47,894 nt of DNA from CAYZNE01 sp964461035 (GCA_964461035.1 CAYWRI010000008.1:1-47894), one strand, 5' to 3'; shown: positions 24,162-34,242, counted from the first letter of the stretch. Program-made: numbers and translations. The notes: generated by a model not told the origin, from the sequence alone.

Positions 24162-27100
24162 ATGACCATTATAAAAAAACTGGAGATGAAAGGGTTTAAG
24201 TCCTTTGCAAACAAAACAGAATTATTATTTGGTAATGGCTTTAACTGTGTTTTAGGACCAAATGGCTCAGGTAAAAGTAATGTTTTTGATGCACTTTGTT
24301 TTGTCCTTGGAAAATCGGGTGCAAAAGGTTTAAGAGCTGAAAAAACAGCTAATCTAGTATATAATGGTGGTAAAACAAAAACACCTTCTAAAAATGCTGA
24401 AGTTAGTATTTATTTTTCTAATGAACATGAAGAATTTCCAATTGAAGGAGATGAAATTAAAATATCTAGAATCGTTAATAAAACCGGTCAAAGCAAATAC
24501 AAAATAAATGATAAGACAATGACCAGAGGCCAGATTCTTGAATTATTGAGCGCTGCTCGAATAAATCCTGATGGTTATAATATAATTCTACAAGGTCAAA
24601 TAACTCACATGATTGAAATGTCTTCTGAACAAAGAAGGAAAATGATTGAAGAAATAGCAGGCATATCTATTTATGAAGAAAAGAAAAAAAAAGCAATACG
24701 AGAATTAGATAGAGTTGAAGATAGATTAGTAGAAGCAGATGTTATACTTGCTGAAAGAGACACTTATATTAAAGAATTAAAAAAAGATAGAAATCAAGCA
24801 ATGAAATTTAAAGAACTTGATGAAAAAATTAAAAAAAATAAACTCACATTATTAAATTATAAAAAAAATTCAAATGAAAGTAAACTTAAAAACGCAGAAT
24901 CCAAAATAATTGCTATTACTAATAATAATAATTCTTTAAAAGAAAAAATTGAAAAGAATAAGGAAATAATAAGTTCTAAAAATAAACAAGTTGAAAATAT
25001 AAATAACGAAATAGAAGAAAAAGGTGAAAAAGATCAAGTTAAACTTCATAAAGAAGTTGAAAAACTTCGTATTGATTTAGCTTTAAATAAACAAAGAATT
25101 GAAACCTTAAGTTCAGAAGTTGATAAAATTAATTTAAGAAAAGAAGAATTATCTTTAAATCTTATAGAAATAAAAAGTAAAGTCAAAATTATTGATGCTC
25201 AGAAAAAAGAAAAAGCTGAAACAATCAAAATAAAAGACGGTGAAATAAAAAACATAGAAGCGGCAATATCTAATTTTAAGAAAAAACATAATGTTGATTC
25301 TGCAGCCGAAGTGGATAAAGAAATTTCTGAATTAGATAAAAAAGCAGACGTTCTTCAAGAAGAATTACATGTTCTTAGAGAAGAACAACAGAATGTAATG
25401 CGAGAAAAAGATAGAGTAGAAATAATGCTTCAGAGTATAGACGAAAAAATAGAAAAAGTCTTGAATATAAGTAAGGAAAATAAAGAAAAGGTTGAAGAAC
25501 TTAAATCAAACAAAGAAAGATTTAAGCAAACAACAAAAGAATTAAGCACAGAAATCTCTGAAAATTCTAATCTTGCTCTTCAATTAAGTAATGCAAGGTC
25601 CAAATTACTCAGTAAAAAAGAAGAAGAATCAAAAGTAAGAGCAAAATCTTCTAATATTAGAGATGCTATTGCAGGTGGAAGAGCAATTCAAGGAATACTT
25701 GAGAATAAAGATAAGTTCAGAGGAGTTTATGGAACAGTGTCTGAACTTGGAAACGTTAAAAGCAAATATTCTCAAGCATTAGAAATTGCGGCAGGTGGTA
25801 GAATTCAAAGCATAGTTGTTGATTCTGTGAAGACTGCTGCTGCATGCATAGATTTTTTGAAATCAAAACAATTAGGTGTTGCAACATTTTTACCAATTGA
25901 CAAATTAAATGCACCCTTCATAAAAACAGAGTTAAGAACTATGAAAAAACAAGGCGTTCATGGTCTTGCAGTTGATTTAATTGAATATGATGCTCAATTC
26001 AAAAAAGTATTTTCATATGTTTTTGGTAATACTTTAGTGGTTGATGATATTGAAACTGCTAAAAAAATGGGTGTTGGTGGAACATCTGGAACTAGAATGG
26101 TAACTCTTTCAGGCGATCTAATAGAAGCAAGCGGTGCAATGCGAGGCGGTCATAGAGTTAAAAGAAGAGGTCTAGGATTTCAGGAAAAAGAAACATCTGA
26201 ACAACTAGAAAGATTAGAAAAACAAATTAATGATATTGAAATAACAATTAGAAGTCTTGAATTCAAAAAAGAGGCAAACGAAGAAACAATTCAAAAACTC
26301 AGAATTGAAAAAGCAGAATTAGAAGGAGACATAATAAGACTTGAAAAAACACTTCATGTTGATTCTGATGATTTTGACGCAAATAATAAAGTAAAAGAAA
26401 ATTTAAAGACAAGTGATAAAGAACTCGATTCTAAACTTGATAAAATTCAAGATAAAATATCTGATAAAACTAAAGAACTGACTCAGATAAAAATTAAAAG
26501 ACAGGAACTAAGAGAAAAGATAAGCCAACTTACAAATCCTACTAAATTAGCAGAACTTAATACTTTAGAAGAAAAACGAACTGAATTAAAAATGGAAATA
26601 CTTCAAATTCAGGGAGAATCAAAAAATTTGGTATCTGAAGAAACCAGTATTCTTAAACCAGAGCTTGAAAATATTGAGAAAATTCTAAAACAGCATGAAA
26701 AAGAAAATCAAGATTTTGTTACCGAGAAAAAAGATTTAGCTTCACTCATTAAGAAACAAGATAAAGAGCTCTTAGAAAAAGAAAAAGTAGAGAAAAAGTT
26801 TTATGCACAATTTAAAGAGCTTTTTAATAAAAGATCAAAAATGACTGATGAAATATCAAAACTCGAAAGTCAATTATTTGATAGTTCAACCACAATTAGA
26901 GTTAATGAAGAAAAAATAAATGCTTTTAACATAGAAACAGCCAGAATAAAAGCAGAAATTTCGGGTCTTGAAGAAGAAATGAAACAATTTGAAGGGATTG
27001 AGCCATACAAAGAAAAAGAACAATCTAAAATTGAATCTGAAATAAGACAATTTGAAAAAATGGCTCAAGATATGGGCGCTGTTAATATGAAAGCTCTTGA

Positions 27101-27662
27101 AATATACGACCAAGCAGAAAAAGAGTTTAAATCTCTTCTCGAAAAGAAAACTTCTTTAGCTAGAGAAAAAGGAGATGTTCTACTTTTGATAAATGAAATT
27201 GATTCTAAGAAAAAAGAAATATTCATGATTACTTATGATGTTATAAATAAAAATTTCAAAAGAATATTTTCAACCTTAAGTAGAAAAGGAGATGCTTCAA
27301 TGTATTTAGAAAATGAAAATGATATTTTTGAAGCAGGTCTTAGTATAAAAGTAAGACTTAGTGGAAAAAGGTTTTTAGATATTAGATCATTATCAGGTGG
27401 AGAAAAAACAATGACTGCACTCGCATTTTTGTTTGCTGTTCAGGAACATGAACCTGCATCATTTTATGTTCTTGATGAAGTAGATGCTGCTCTTGATAAA
27501 CATAATTCAGAAAAGCTTGCACAACTAGTTAGAGATTATAGTATTCATGCACAATATATTGTGGTAAGTCATAATGATTCTATAATCACAGAAGCAGATG
27601 ATTTATTTGGTGTTTCTATGAACGAACACGGCATAAGCAAAATAACTACTTTGAAACTTTGA
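24162..27662 (+). CDS. smc: Chromosome segregation protein SMC
   Basis: 1166 residues, normal SMC length. The N-terminal ATPase half has Walker A GPNGSGKSN (32-40) and the Q loop near GQITHM. A long coiled coil follows to about 500. The hinge spans about 505-667 (beginning GIQGILENKDKFRGVYG). A second coiled coil leads to the C-terminal half with the signature LSGGEK (1077-1082) and Walker B VLDEVDAALD (Asp1105, Glu1106). Dimers fold DNA into loops for chromosome compaction. No scpA or scpB follows; instead the downstream region is a hairpin array and two convergent surface-protein genes. The last 24 coding bases and four after the stop recur at 34003-34030. Confidence 0.97.
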   Translation: MTIIKKLEMKGFKSFANKTELLFGNGFNCVLGPNGSGKSNVFDALCFVLGKSGAKGLRAEKTANLVYNGGKTKTPSKNAEVSIYFSNEHEEFPIEGDEIKISRIVNKTGQSKYKINDKTMTRGQILELLSAARINPDGYNIILQGQITHMIEMSSEQRRKMIEEIAGISIYEEKKKKAIRELDRVEDRLVEADVILAERDTYIKELKKDRNQAMKFKELDEKIKKNKLTLLNYKKNSNESKLKNAESKIIAITNNNNSLKEKIEKNKEIISSKNKQVENINNEIEEKGEKDQVKLHKEVEKLRIDLALNKQRIETLSSEVDKINLRKEELSLNLIEIKSKVKIIDAQKKEKAETIKIKDGEIKNIEAAISNFKKKHNVDSAAEVDKEISELDKKADVLQEELHVLREEQQNVMREKDRVEIMLQSIDEKIEKVLNISKENKEKVEELKSNKERFKQTTKELSTEISENSNLALQLSNARSKLLSKKEEESKVRAKSSNIRDAIAGGRAIQGILENKDKFRGVYGTVSELGNVKSKYSQALEIAAGGRIQSIVVDSVKTAAACIDFLKSKQLGVATFLPIDKLNAPFIKTELRTMKKQGVHGLAVDLIEYDAQFKKVFSYVFGNTLVVDDIETAKKMGVGGTSGTRMVTLSGDLIEASGAMRGGHRVKRRGLGFQEKETSEQLERLEKQINDIEITIRSLEFKKEANEETIQKLRIEKAELEGDIIRLEKTLHVDSDDFDANNKVKENLKTSDKELDSKLDKIQDKISDKTKELTQIKIKRQELREKISQLTNPTKLAELNTLEEKRTELKMEILQIQGESKNLVSEETSILKPELENIEKILKQHEKENQDFVTEKKDLASLIKKQDKELLEKEKVEKKFYAQFKELFNKRSKMTDEISKLESQLFDSSTTIRVNEEKINAFNIETARIKAEISGLEEEMKQFEGIEPYKEKEQSKIESEIRQFEKMAQDMGAVNMKALEIYDQAEKEFKSLLEKKTSLAREKGDVLLLINEIDSKKKEIFMITYDVINKNFKRIFSTLSRKGDASMYLENENDIFEAGLSIKVRLSGKRFLDIRSLSGGEKTMTALAFLFAVQEHEPASFYVLDEVDAALDKHNSEKLAQLVRDYSIHAQYIVVSHNDSIITEADDLFGVSMNEHGISKITTLKL

Positions 27663-27666
27663 TTCT
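27639..27666 (+). repeat. Direct repeat (proximal copy): smc 3' end
   Basis: 28 bases spanning the smc stop codon match 34003-34030 with four mismatches, including 14 identical bases in a row (TACTTTGAAACTTT). A shorter, gapped copy lies at 31032-31047 between the two beta-helix genes. Chance similarity in AT-rich DNA is not excluded. Confidence 0.4.
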
Positions 27667-27694
27667 TTATTAAATAAATTAGATCTGCCCTTAT

Positions 27695-28071
27695 CCGCAA
27701 CCTAAATGTTGCGGTATCGAAAAAAAAGGATGTTCATACAAAAACAAGTTTTTGAGCATTAAACAAAAGTTTAATAGTCACAAAAAAACATACATCAACA
27801 ACCTAAATCTTCGATTTCAAAAACCGCTGGTTTTTGCATAGGTTATAGTATTAGCGTTTTTGAGAATGATAAATTTAGTCTTAGATTAAACTAGTTTAAA
27901 AAAAATAAAAAGAAATAAATGAACATACTCATTTTAATAAAAAAAATTCGCTGTTCGTCGCATCCAAAACCTAAAGGTTGGAGTATTAACGCTCCTCACT
28001 AAAAAACGAATTTTTGAAATTGTGCCACTGCAACTTGAAGGTCGGGGTATTATGCCCCTGCGTTCCACAAT
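27695..28071 (+). repeat. Array of six hairpin elements between smc and the beta-helix gene
   Basis: In order: CCGCAAC/GTTGCGG (27695-27714, 7 bp); CAAAAAC/GTTTTTG (27739-27754); ATTAAAC/GTTTAAT (27758-27775, 7 bp); a three-way junction closed by AACCTA/TAGGTT (27800-27844) holding AAATC-TTC-GATTT and AAAACC-GCT-GGTTTT; a unit closed by AAAAATTCG/CGAATTTTT (27942-28015, 9 bp) with AACC-TAAA-GGTT and GGAG/CTCC hairpins; and a unit closed by ATTGTG/CACAAT (28019-28071) with GGGGTA-TTA-TGCCCC. Recurring sequence words are AACCTAAA and GTATTA-GC. The whole 434-base gap is noncoding. Confidence 0.6.
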
Positions 28072-28096
28072 AATATATTGAAAGAAAAAAAAAGAA

Positions 28097-30958
28097 TTAA
28101 TTAATTGGAACAAGTTCGATAATACAATTATCAGGATCAACAACCTCTAAAATAAATCCTTCGGGAATGCAACAAACATTCTTTTTTTCTTCTATATTAA
28201 TGAAGTTAAAAAAATAGTAAGGAGTTCCATAACATGCTTCCCAAGTAACAACAAATTCTGGAGGACAAATAACTTCACACTCACAAGGTAAATTTTTTAC
28301 ACCATACCACCTACCTTGAGTTGATGTAGCAACTAATTCTATTTTTGTTGTTCCAAAATTAGCATCAAAGTCCAAACCGTTATCACAAAACCTTGAATGA
28401 GTTATAGTTGCATTTGGCTCAATATGAGAACCAATTGAATTATTATACGCTTCAGAAATAAAACCCGTAGCGTTATCATTAAACACAAGACCATTACCTT
28501 GATTTTGCAATGCTTCAATACCAAAACTAGACGCATTATTATTTAATACAAAACCCCCACCAAAATTTCCTTTAGCTAAAGAATTAGAAACAAAAGAAAA
28601 ATCAGACAATACAAAACCAACATCCTCATTCATAGAAGCCGAAGAATTAACAACACTAGCATTTTCTTCCAAAACATAACCTTTTTCTTTATTCAAATAA
28701 GAATCACAATTAACAGCAGAACTTAATCCTTGTAATAAAAAACCAGATTCGTTATTATGCCTTGAAATCGAATTTGTAACTAAACCACCAAACTCAGCAT
28801 AAAAACCATGTTCGCCATTGTATTCTGAAATAGAATTATAAACTTGCATAGGCGGTGAGTCTTCAAGTTCCCATTCTTCCAAATAAAACCCATAACCCCA
28901 ATTATTATAAGCTCTACCATTCTCAACTAAAGCAGAATTCTCAACTCTGAATCCCATGTAATTAAAATTTGATTCTACATTATTTGCTTTAGCATAACGA
29001 GTTATTCTCACACCATAATAACTATTATGATTAGCATGAGAATCAATTAAATTATAATCAGTATTTTCGACAAGCCCCCCAACAGAAATACCTCTGTGAT
29101 TGTAATTAGCTTCTAAATTAACACCTTTAGAATATTTTATATACATTCCTGTACCGCCATTATAATTAGCAACAGAATCATAAATATGTGAATCATCATA
29201 AGCATTTATTCCTGTACCAATATTATAATTAGCCTCAGAATCATAAATGTATGAAGAGTAAGATCTAATCCCTAGCCGAACATTATAGTTTGCAGTGGAA
29301 TCGTGTAAGTTAGAATTAGAATATATTCTTATGCCTTCGGTATTGTAATTTGCAATATTATTATATCCTTCTGATTCAAGTAAATATATCCCTATAAAAT
29401 CGTCAAGATTGTTTATAACTTCATTAGTATAAACGACAGATTCATAACTAGCCTTTATACCAATAGCAGAATTAATGTTATATATTTGTTCATTATGACC
29501 TATATCAAACTGTGCATTAAAATAAGGAGATATTTCATTATCATGTACATGATTATTTGTTATTTCAGAATAATCTGTTTGTAAACCTACAAAAACATTA
29601 TTCTGAATAGGTTCCATTAATTCTAAAGCAGAATCAATAAAAGCTTTATTAGCATAAATTTCATTGTTTTGAAATAAATTATTTTCTCCTGCCCAGAAAT
29701 ATATGCCTTTCCACCTATTGGCATTAAAATGATTAAAATTTACAGAATTATCATAAATTTTAACTTCTTCAATTAAAGCATTATTTGTTATACCACCATA
29801 AATACCATACCAACCACAATCAAAATCAACTAAAAAATTAGAATTTATATCATGTATTGCATTATTTGTAAATCTTGCATTACTAACTCCTGGCCAATCA
29901 ACATAAAAACCTTTCCAAATTTGTAAATCAACAAAATCTAGATTCATATGATGAAGAGAATTACTTGTGAGAACAGAATTATAAGAATAAGCATCAACAT
30001 AAAACCCCACAAATACTTGAACATAATTAGCAGCATCTTCTTGAATATTAATATTGTGTATTTCAGAATTAGAAACTGAAGATCTATCTCTTAAAACAAA
30101 CCCCACCCATCTATCATGAGCAACAAAGTTTTGTCCATCAACATAGCATTCATCTGCCTCAGTATTGTGATTTAATGCAATTCCATATTTTACTCTATCA
30201 AATGTAGATGTTTCAATTCTAGAATCAGAAATTAGTTCATAACCAAGCTCCCTATTTTTTACTTTACAATTTTTTATTATTACATTTTGTTGAGCTAGTA
30301 GAACAGGATTTTCATTTTCAAAATTTAATCCATCAATCTCATAACCATTACAATCAAAAACCAAATCTCCAACTATTCCTTCTAAAACAAGAGTATAAGA
30401 AAAATCAATATCTTCAGTTAAAGTAAAAGTTCCAAAAGGTCTTGACAAATAAGCAAATCCGTCAGAAGTAATTAACAAACTATCGAAAAAGTCTTGACCA
30501 GTATTGTATTCATATTTATTGGCCGGATCTTCTTCAGGATTATTACGAGTATTTTGTAAATTTTTAGGAATCTCTGTTCTTTCTAAACCCATATCAATTT
30601 TTTTAGGTTCCTTATCATTAAGCTTAAGGCTTTGAGCATACAATTCTTCTTCAAGTGATTCTAAATTCTCAAAATCAGTATCATTTAATTCCTTTAATTG
30701 AGAATTTTCATATTGAATATCTTGAGATATTATATCCGAATTTGGAATATTATCCTTTGATTTAATCAATTTAGAACTATCAAGATTCTTAGCAGAAAAC
30801 ACTTCACCACCAATATTAACATCAGAATCCAAATCTAAACCATTCAAATAATTTATCTTACTAGAAGAAATAATTCCAATCACTGCAACAAGAGCCACAA
30901 CACAAACAATCAACACAACAAACAAAGAACTTTTATCATTATTTTTCGAAGATACCAT
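28097..30958 (-). CDS. Giant surface protein with right-handed beta-helix, copy 1
   Basis: 953 residues. The N-terminus has a short Lys/Asn-rich cytoplasmic end, one membrane segment (SLFVVLIVCVVALVAVIGII, about 11-30) and no obvious cleavage site, so the protein is likely anchored with its body outside. After an acidic linker, residues 150-880 are NosD/PbH1-like right-handed parallel beta-helix repeats of 20-25 residues rich in Asn, Ser and Tyr (NYNxGTGINAYDDSHIYDS patterns). The C-terminal 90 residues contain Cys pairs (CECEVICPP, NVCCIPEG). It is a tandem paralogue of the next gene: the first 60 and last 260 residues are nearly identical and the middle has diverged. Adhesion or host contact is a reasonable guess only. 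Confidence 0.85.
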   Translation of the reverse strand: MVSSKNNDKSSLFVVLIVCVVALVAVIGIISSSKINYLNGLDLDSDVNIGGEVFSAKNLDSSKLIKSKDNIPNSDIISQDIQYENSQLKELNDTDFENLESLEEELYAQSLKLNDKEPKKIDMGLERTEIPKNLQNTRNNPEEDPANKYEYNTGQDFFDSLLITSDGFAYLSRPFGTFTLTEDIDFSYTLVLEGIVGDLVFDCNGYEIDGLNFENENPVLLAQQNVIIKNCKVKNRELGYELISDSRIETSTFDRVKYGIALNHNTEADECYVDGQNFVAHDRWVGFVLRDRSSVSNSEIHNINIQEDAANYVQVFVGFYVDAYSYNSVLTSNSLHHMNLDFVDLQIWKGFYVDWPGVSNARFTNNAIHDINSNFLVDFDCGWYGIYGGITNNALIEEVKIYDNSVNFNHFNANRWKGIYFWAGENNLFQNNEIYANKAFIDSALELMEPIQNNVFVGLQTDYSEITNNHVHDNEISPYFNAQFDIGHNEQIYNINSAIGIKASYESVVYTNEVINNLDDFIGIYLLESEGYNNIANYNTEGIRIYSNSNLHDSTANYNVRLGIRSYSSYIYDSEANYNIGTGINAYDDSHIYDSVANYNGGTGMYIKYSKGVNLEANYNHRGISVGGLVENTDYNLIDSHANHNSYYGVRITRYAKANNVESNFNYMGFRVENSALVENGRAYNNWGYGFYLEEWELEDSPPMQVYNSISEYNGEHGFYAEFGGLVTNSISRHNNESGFLLQGLSSAVNCDSYLNKEKGYVLEENASVVNSSASMNEDVGFVLSDFSFVSNSLAKGNFGGGFVLNNNASSFGIEALQNQGNGLVFNDNATGFISEAYNNSIGSHIEPNATITHSRFCDNGLDFDANFGTTKIELVATSTQGRWYGVKNLPCECEVICPPEFVVTWEACYGTPYYFFNFINIEEKKNVCCIPEGFILEVVDPDNCIIELVPIN

Positions 30959-31023
30959 TTTAATATATATTTTAGATTACAAGTTTATAAAAATTCCCCT
31001 AAAAAATAATATTCTTAAGCAAA
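30959..31023 (-). repeat. Duplicated promoter region of the beta-helix genes
   Basis: The 65 bases upstream of copy 1 are nearly identical to 33940-34004 upstream of copy 2. Both contain a TTTTTATAAAC TATA box about 30 bases before the ATG. The tandem unit is therefore about 2.98 kb, promoter included. Confidence 0.7.
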
Positions 31024-31083
31024 ATTATCTCACTGAACTTTGATTCTAAACAAAAAAAAGAATATATTAAAAAAGAAAAAAAA

Positions 31084-33939
31084 TTAATTCACATGAACAA
31101 GTTCTATTTCACAATTTTCTGGATCTGTCACTTTTAATATGAAACCTTCAGGAATACAACAAACATTCTTTTTTTCTTCTATATTAATGAAATTAAAGAA
31201 ATAGTAAGGTGTTCCATAACACTCTTCATTAGTCATAATATATTGTGGAGGACAAATAACTTCACACTCACAAGGTAAATTTTTTACACCATACCATCTA
31301 CCTTGAGTTGATGTAGCAACTAATTCTATTTTTGTTGTTCCAAAATTAGCATCAAAATCAAGACTATTATCACAAAACCTTGAATGAGTTATGGTTGCAT
31401 TTGGCTCAATATGAGAACCAATTGAATTATTATATGCTTCGGAAATAAACCCCGTAGTATCATCATTAAACACAATACCATTACCTTGATTTTGCAACGC
31501 TTCAATACCAAAACTAGACGCATTATTATTTAATACAAACCCTCCACCAAAATTTCCTTTAGCTAAAGAATTAGAAACAAAAGAAAAATCAGATAATACA
31601 AAACCAACACCTTCATTTATAGATGCAGAAGAATCATTAACAGTAGCATTTTCTTCTAAAACATATCCTTCAGCCCCATTCAAATAAGACTTACAATCAA
31701 CAGCAGAACTCAAACCTTGTAATACAAAACCCGACTCATTATTATTTCTAGAAATAGAATTATTAACTAAACCACCAAACTCTGCATAAAAACCTGTTTC
31801 ACCATTATAATCAGAAACACAATTACGAACCTGCACAGGAGGAAAATCCTCACAAAGTTCCCACGCATTTAAATAAAAACCATGCTCACTATTAGCATAA
31901 GCCCTGCTATTCTCAACTAAAGAATAATCTTGAAGCTCAAATCCACGCCAATTAAAATTAGAGTCAATATTATAAGACTTAGCAAAATAAAAGCTTAGTA
32001 ACCCATCATTATTATTATAATATGCATGAGAATCAACTAAATTATAATCAATAATATCTTCATCAAAAGATCCCACAATAAAACCTATAATTCCATTATG
32101 ATTAGCTTCAAGATCAAATCCAAAAGATTGCCATAAATTTGCACCAATCCATTCATTATAGTTAAAATGAGAATTTAAAACATAAGATTCATCATCAGCA
32201 TAAATTCCCACAGCATTATTATTAGCTTCACAATGTTCAAGCATTGAAGCATACGACATTATTCCTTCCCAATAATTATGATTTGCCCAAGATTCATATA
32301 AATAAGAATCACCATACAACTGGATGCCAAGTTTATTATACGACGCATAATTATTATGACCTGTCGAATTGGACATAGCTATACCTACAACATGATCTAA
32401 ATTATTCCGCACAACATTATAATTCAACACACTATTTTGTGCAGTTATACCCATTGCATCATTACTATTAATAAAAGCATAATTTTCTTGAATTTCTATA
32501 TAGTAATTGAAAAATGAAGAAACTACATTATCCCGAATTTCATTATTGGTTATTTGAATATGACTCCCATCAATTCCATGAAATCTATTTCCAATAATAT
32601 CTTCTCTAAGTGGGTAAGGTGAATCAATATCAAATTCATTATTATAAATTTTATTATTGTCCAACATAATTAGAGAATCGGTCCAAGCGCCTATTCCAAT
32701 CCAAGAATTATAATTAAAATGATGAAAATTAACACTATTAGAATAAATTTTGGAGTTTTCAATCATAAAACCATCAGAATAAAGTACATAAATACCCCCC
32801 CAAAAATAAAACTCAGAATCACTCATAAATTGAACATTTACATTAAAAATTGAATTAGAATCTAATAGTCCGTTAGTTACAGACTGACCAAAAAATCCAT
32901 AAAATTCTTCTAAATTTTCAAACTCTAAATGAAGATCATGAATGGAATTATTACGAAGAACAACATTTTCTGAAAAATCAGCAATATAAAATCCTATTAA
33001 TGTTTCAACATAAGTATGAGCGTTTTGATAAATATTAATATTTTTTATGTTTGAATTCACTATTGATGAACTATCTCTCAGAACAAAACCTACCCATTCA
33101 TCTTCATCAAGAAATACTTGACCGTTAACATAACATCCATCTGCTTCTGAGTTATCATTCAACACCGCGCCATATTTTACGTGGTCAAATGTTGATGTTT
33201 CTATTCTTGAATTGGTGTTTAATTCATATCCAATCATTCGATTTGTTACTTTACAATTTTTCATTATAACATTTTGTTGAGCTAGTAAAACAGGATTTTC
33301 ATTTTCAAAATTTATTCCATTAATCTCGTGTCCATTACAATCAAAAATTAAATTTCCAGAAGTTCCTTCTAAAACAAGAGTGTAAGGAAAATCAATATCC
33401 TCAGTCAAAATTATTGTTCCATAAGATAAAGAAAGATAAGCAAATCCATTATTAGTAATAATTAAGTTACTAAAAAAATCTTCTCCGACTTCATATTCAT
33501 ATTTATTAGCAGGATCTTCAAGAATGTTATTTTCACCCCTCAAAGGCTTAGGAACTTTAGTTCTAACTAAATCAATAGAAAAAATAGGTTTATTATCATC
33601 AAACTCAAAATCGTTATCTGCATAACCCCTCTTTTCATAAAACTCTTCCCAATCATTATAATTATCAAACTTAACCGCTTCACCTTTTTTCATAAGAGAA
33701 GAACTAGGTTCAAGATCATTAAGAGGAACCTCTTTATCTTTTACAATACCAAGAGAACTATCAAGATTTTTAGCAGAAAACGCTTCACCACCAATATTAA
33801 CATCAGAATCCAAATCTGAACCATTCAAATAATTCATCTTGTTAGAAGAAATAATTCCAATCACTGCAACAAGAGCCACAACACAAACAATCAACACAAC
33901 AAACAAAGAATTTTTATCATTATTTTTCGAGGATACCAT
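31084..33939 (-). CDS. Giant surface protein with right-handed beta-helix, copy 2
   Basis: 951 residues with the same plan as copy 1: N-terminal membrane anchor (about 11-30), acidic linker, about 700 residues of beta-helix repeats (short Asn-rich turns such as NNNDGLL and ANSEHGFYLNAWEL) and a Cys-containing C-terminal domain. Identity with copy 1 is nearly complete in the first 60 and last 260 residues and much lower between, with insertions and deletions that keep the repeat register. This pattern fits gene conversion at the ends with diversification of the exposed middle. It lies downstream of its own duplicated promoter and divergent from mscS. Confidence 0.85.
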   Translation of the reverse strand: MVSSKNNDKNSLFVVLIVCVVALVAVIGIISSNKMNYLNGSDLDSDVNIGGEAFSAKNLDSSLGIVKDKEVPLNDLEPSSSLMKKGEAVKFDNYNDWEEFYEKRGYADNDFEFDDNKPIFSIDLVRTKVPKPLRGENNILEDPANKYEYEVGEDFFSNLIITNNGFAYLSLSYGTIILTEDIDFPYTLVLEGTSGNLIFDCNGHEINGINFENENPVLLAQQNVIMKNCKVTNRMIGYELNTNSRIETSTFDHVKYGAVLNDNSEADGCYVNGQVFLDEDEWVGFVLRDSSSIVNSNIKNINIYQNAHTYVETLIGFYIADFSENVVLRNNSIHDLHLEFENLEEFYGFFGQSVTNGLLDSNSIFNVNVQFMSDSEFYFWGGIYVLYSDGFMIENSKIYSNSVNFHHFNYNSWIGIGAWTDSLIMLDNNKIYNNEFDIDSPYPLREDIIGNRFHGIDGSHIQITNNEIRDNVVSSFFNYYIEIQENYAFINSNDAMGITAQNSVLNYNVVRNNLDHVVGIAMSNSTGHNNYASYNKLGIQLYGDSYLYESWANHNYWEGIMSYASMLEHCEANNNAVGIYADDESYVLNSHFNYNEWIGANLWQSFGFDLEANHNGIIGFIVGSFDEDIIDYNLVDSHAYYNNNDGLLSFYFAKSYNIDSNFNWRGFELQDYSLVENSRAYANSEHGFYLNAWELCEDFPPVQVRNCVSDYNGETGFYAEFGGLVNNSISRNNNESGFVLQGLSSAVDCKSYLNGAEGYVLEENATVNDSSASINEGVGFVLSDFSFVSNSLAKGNFGGGFVLNNNASSFGIEALQNQGNGIVFNDDTTGFISEAYNNSIGSHIEPNATITHSRFCDNSLDFDANFGTTKIELVATSTQGRWYGVKNLPCECEVICPPQYIMTNEECYGTPYYFFNFINIEEKKNVCCIPEGFILKVTDPENCEIELVHVN

Positions 33940-34002
33940 TTTAGTATATATTTTAGATTAGTAGTTTATAAAAATTCCCCTAAAAAATGATATTCTTAAG
34001 AA

Positions 34003-34030
34003 AAAAACATTACTTTGAAACTTTAATTCT
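34003..34030 (+). repeat. Direct repeat (distal copy) of the smc 3' end
   Basis: This is the partner of 27639-27666 in the same orientation, just upstream of the second beta-helix gene. The two copies bracket both beta-helix genes and the hairpin array. Confidence 0.4.
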
Positions 34031-34081
34031 AAATCAATTAACGTATTTCCAGAATAATTCTTTGTGTATTACAGAGCTCTG

Positions 34082-34150
34082 TTGGTTGCTATGCAACCAA
34101 ATTTTAACCATGAAATGCAATGATTTTGTGATTTACACAAAATACATTTC
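34082..34150 (+). other. Structured noncoding element upstream of mscS
   Basis: Perfect 8-bp hairpin TTGGTTGC-TAT-GCAACCAA (34082-34100), then GAAATG (34112-34117) pairing with CATTTC (34145-34150) around a second perfect 8-bp hairpin, ATTTTGTG-ATTTA-CACAAAAT (34123-34143). A 10-base palindrome, CAGAGCTCTG, precedes them. It occupies the 303-base gap before mscS but lies upstream of the mscS TATA box, so it is probably a separate RNA or repeat rather than an mscS leader. Confidence 0.5.
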
Positions 34151-34212
34151 GCTTTATTTTGCTCCAAGGCAATACTTTTTGTTATTTTGAATACACACTT
34201 GAATCCATCAAC

Positions 34213-34221
34213 TTTTTAAAG
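34213..34221 (+). promoter_or_regulatory. TATA-like box for mscS
   Basis: TTTTTAAAG centred 26 bases before ATG 34243. Confidence 0.5.
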
Positions 34222-34242
34222 TCTGAGTTCTGATAAGAGAAT

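Noticed and set aside
27695..28071. Integron attC sites or a CRISPR array as explanation of the hairpin array
   Set aside because: The stems lack the RYYYAAC/GTTRRRY core pair of attC, and there are no equal-length repeats with unique spacers.
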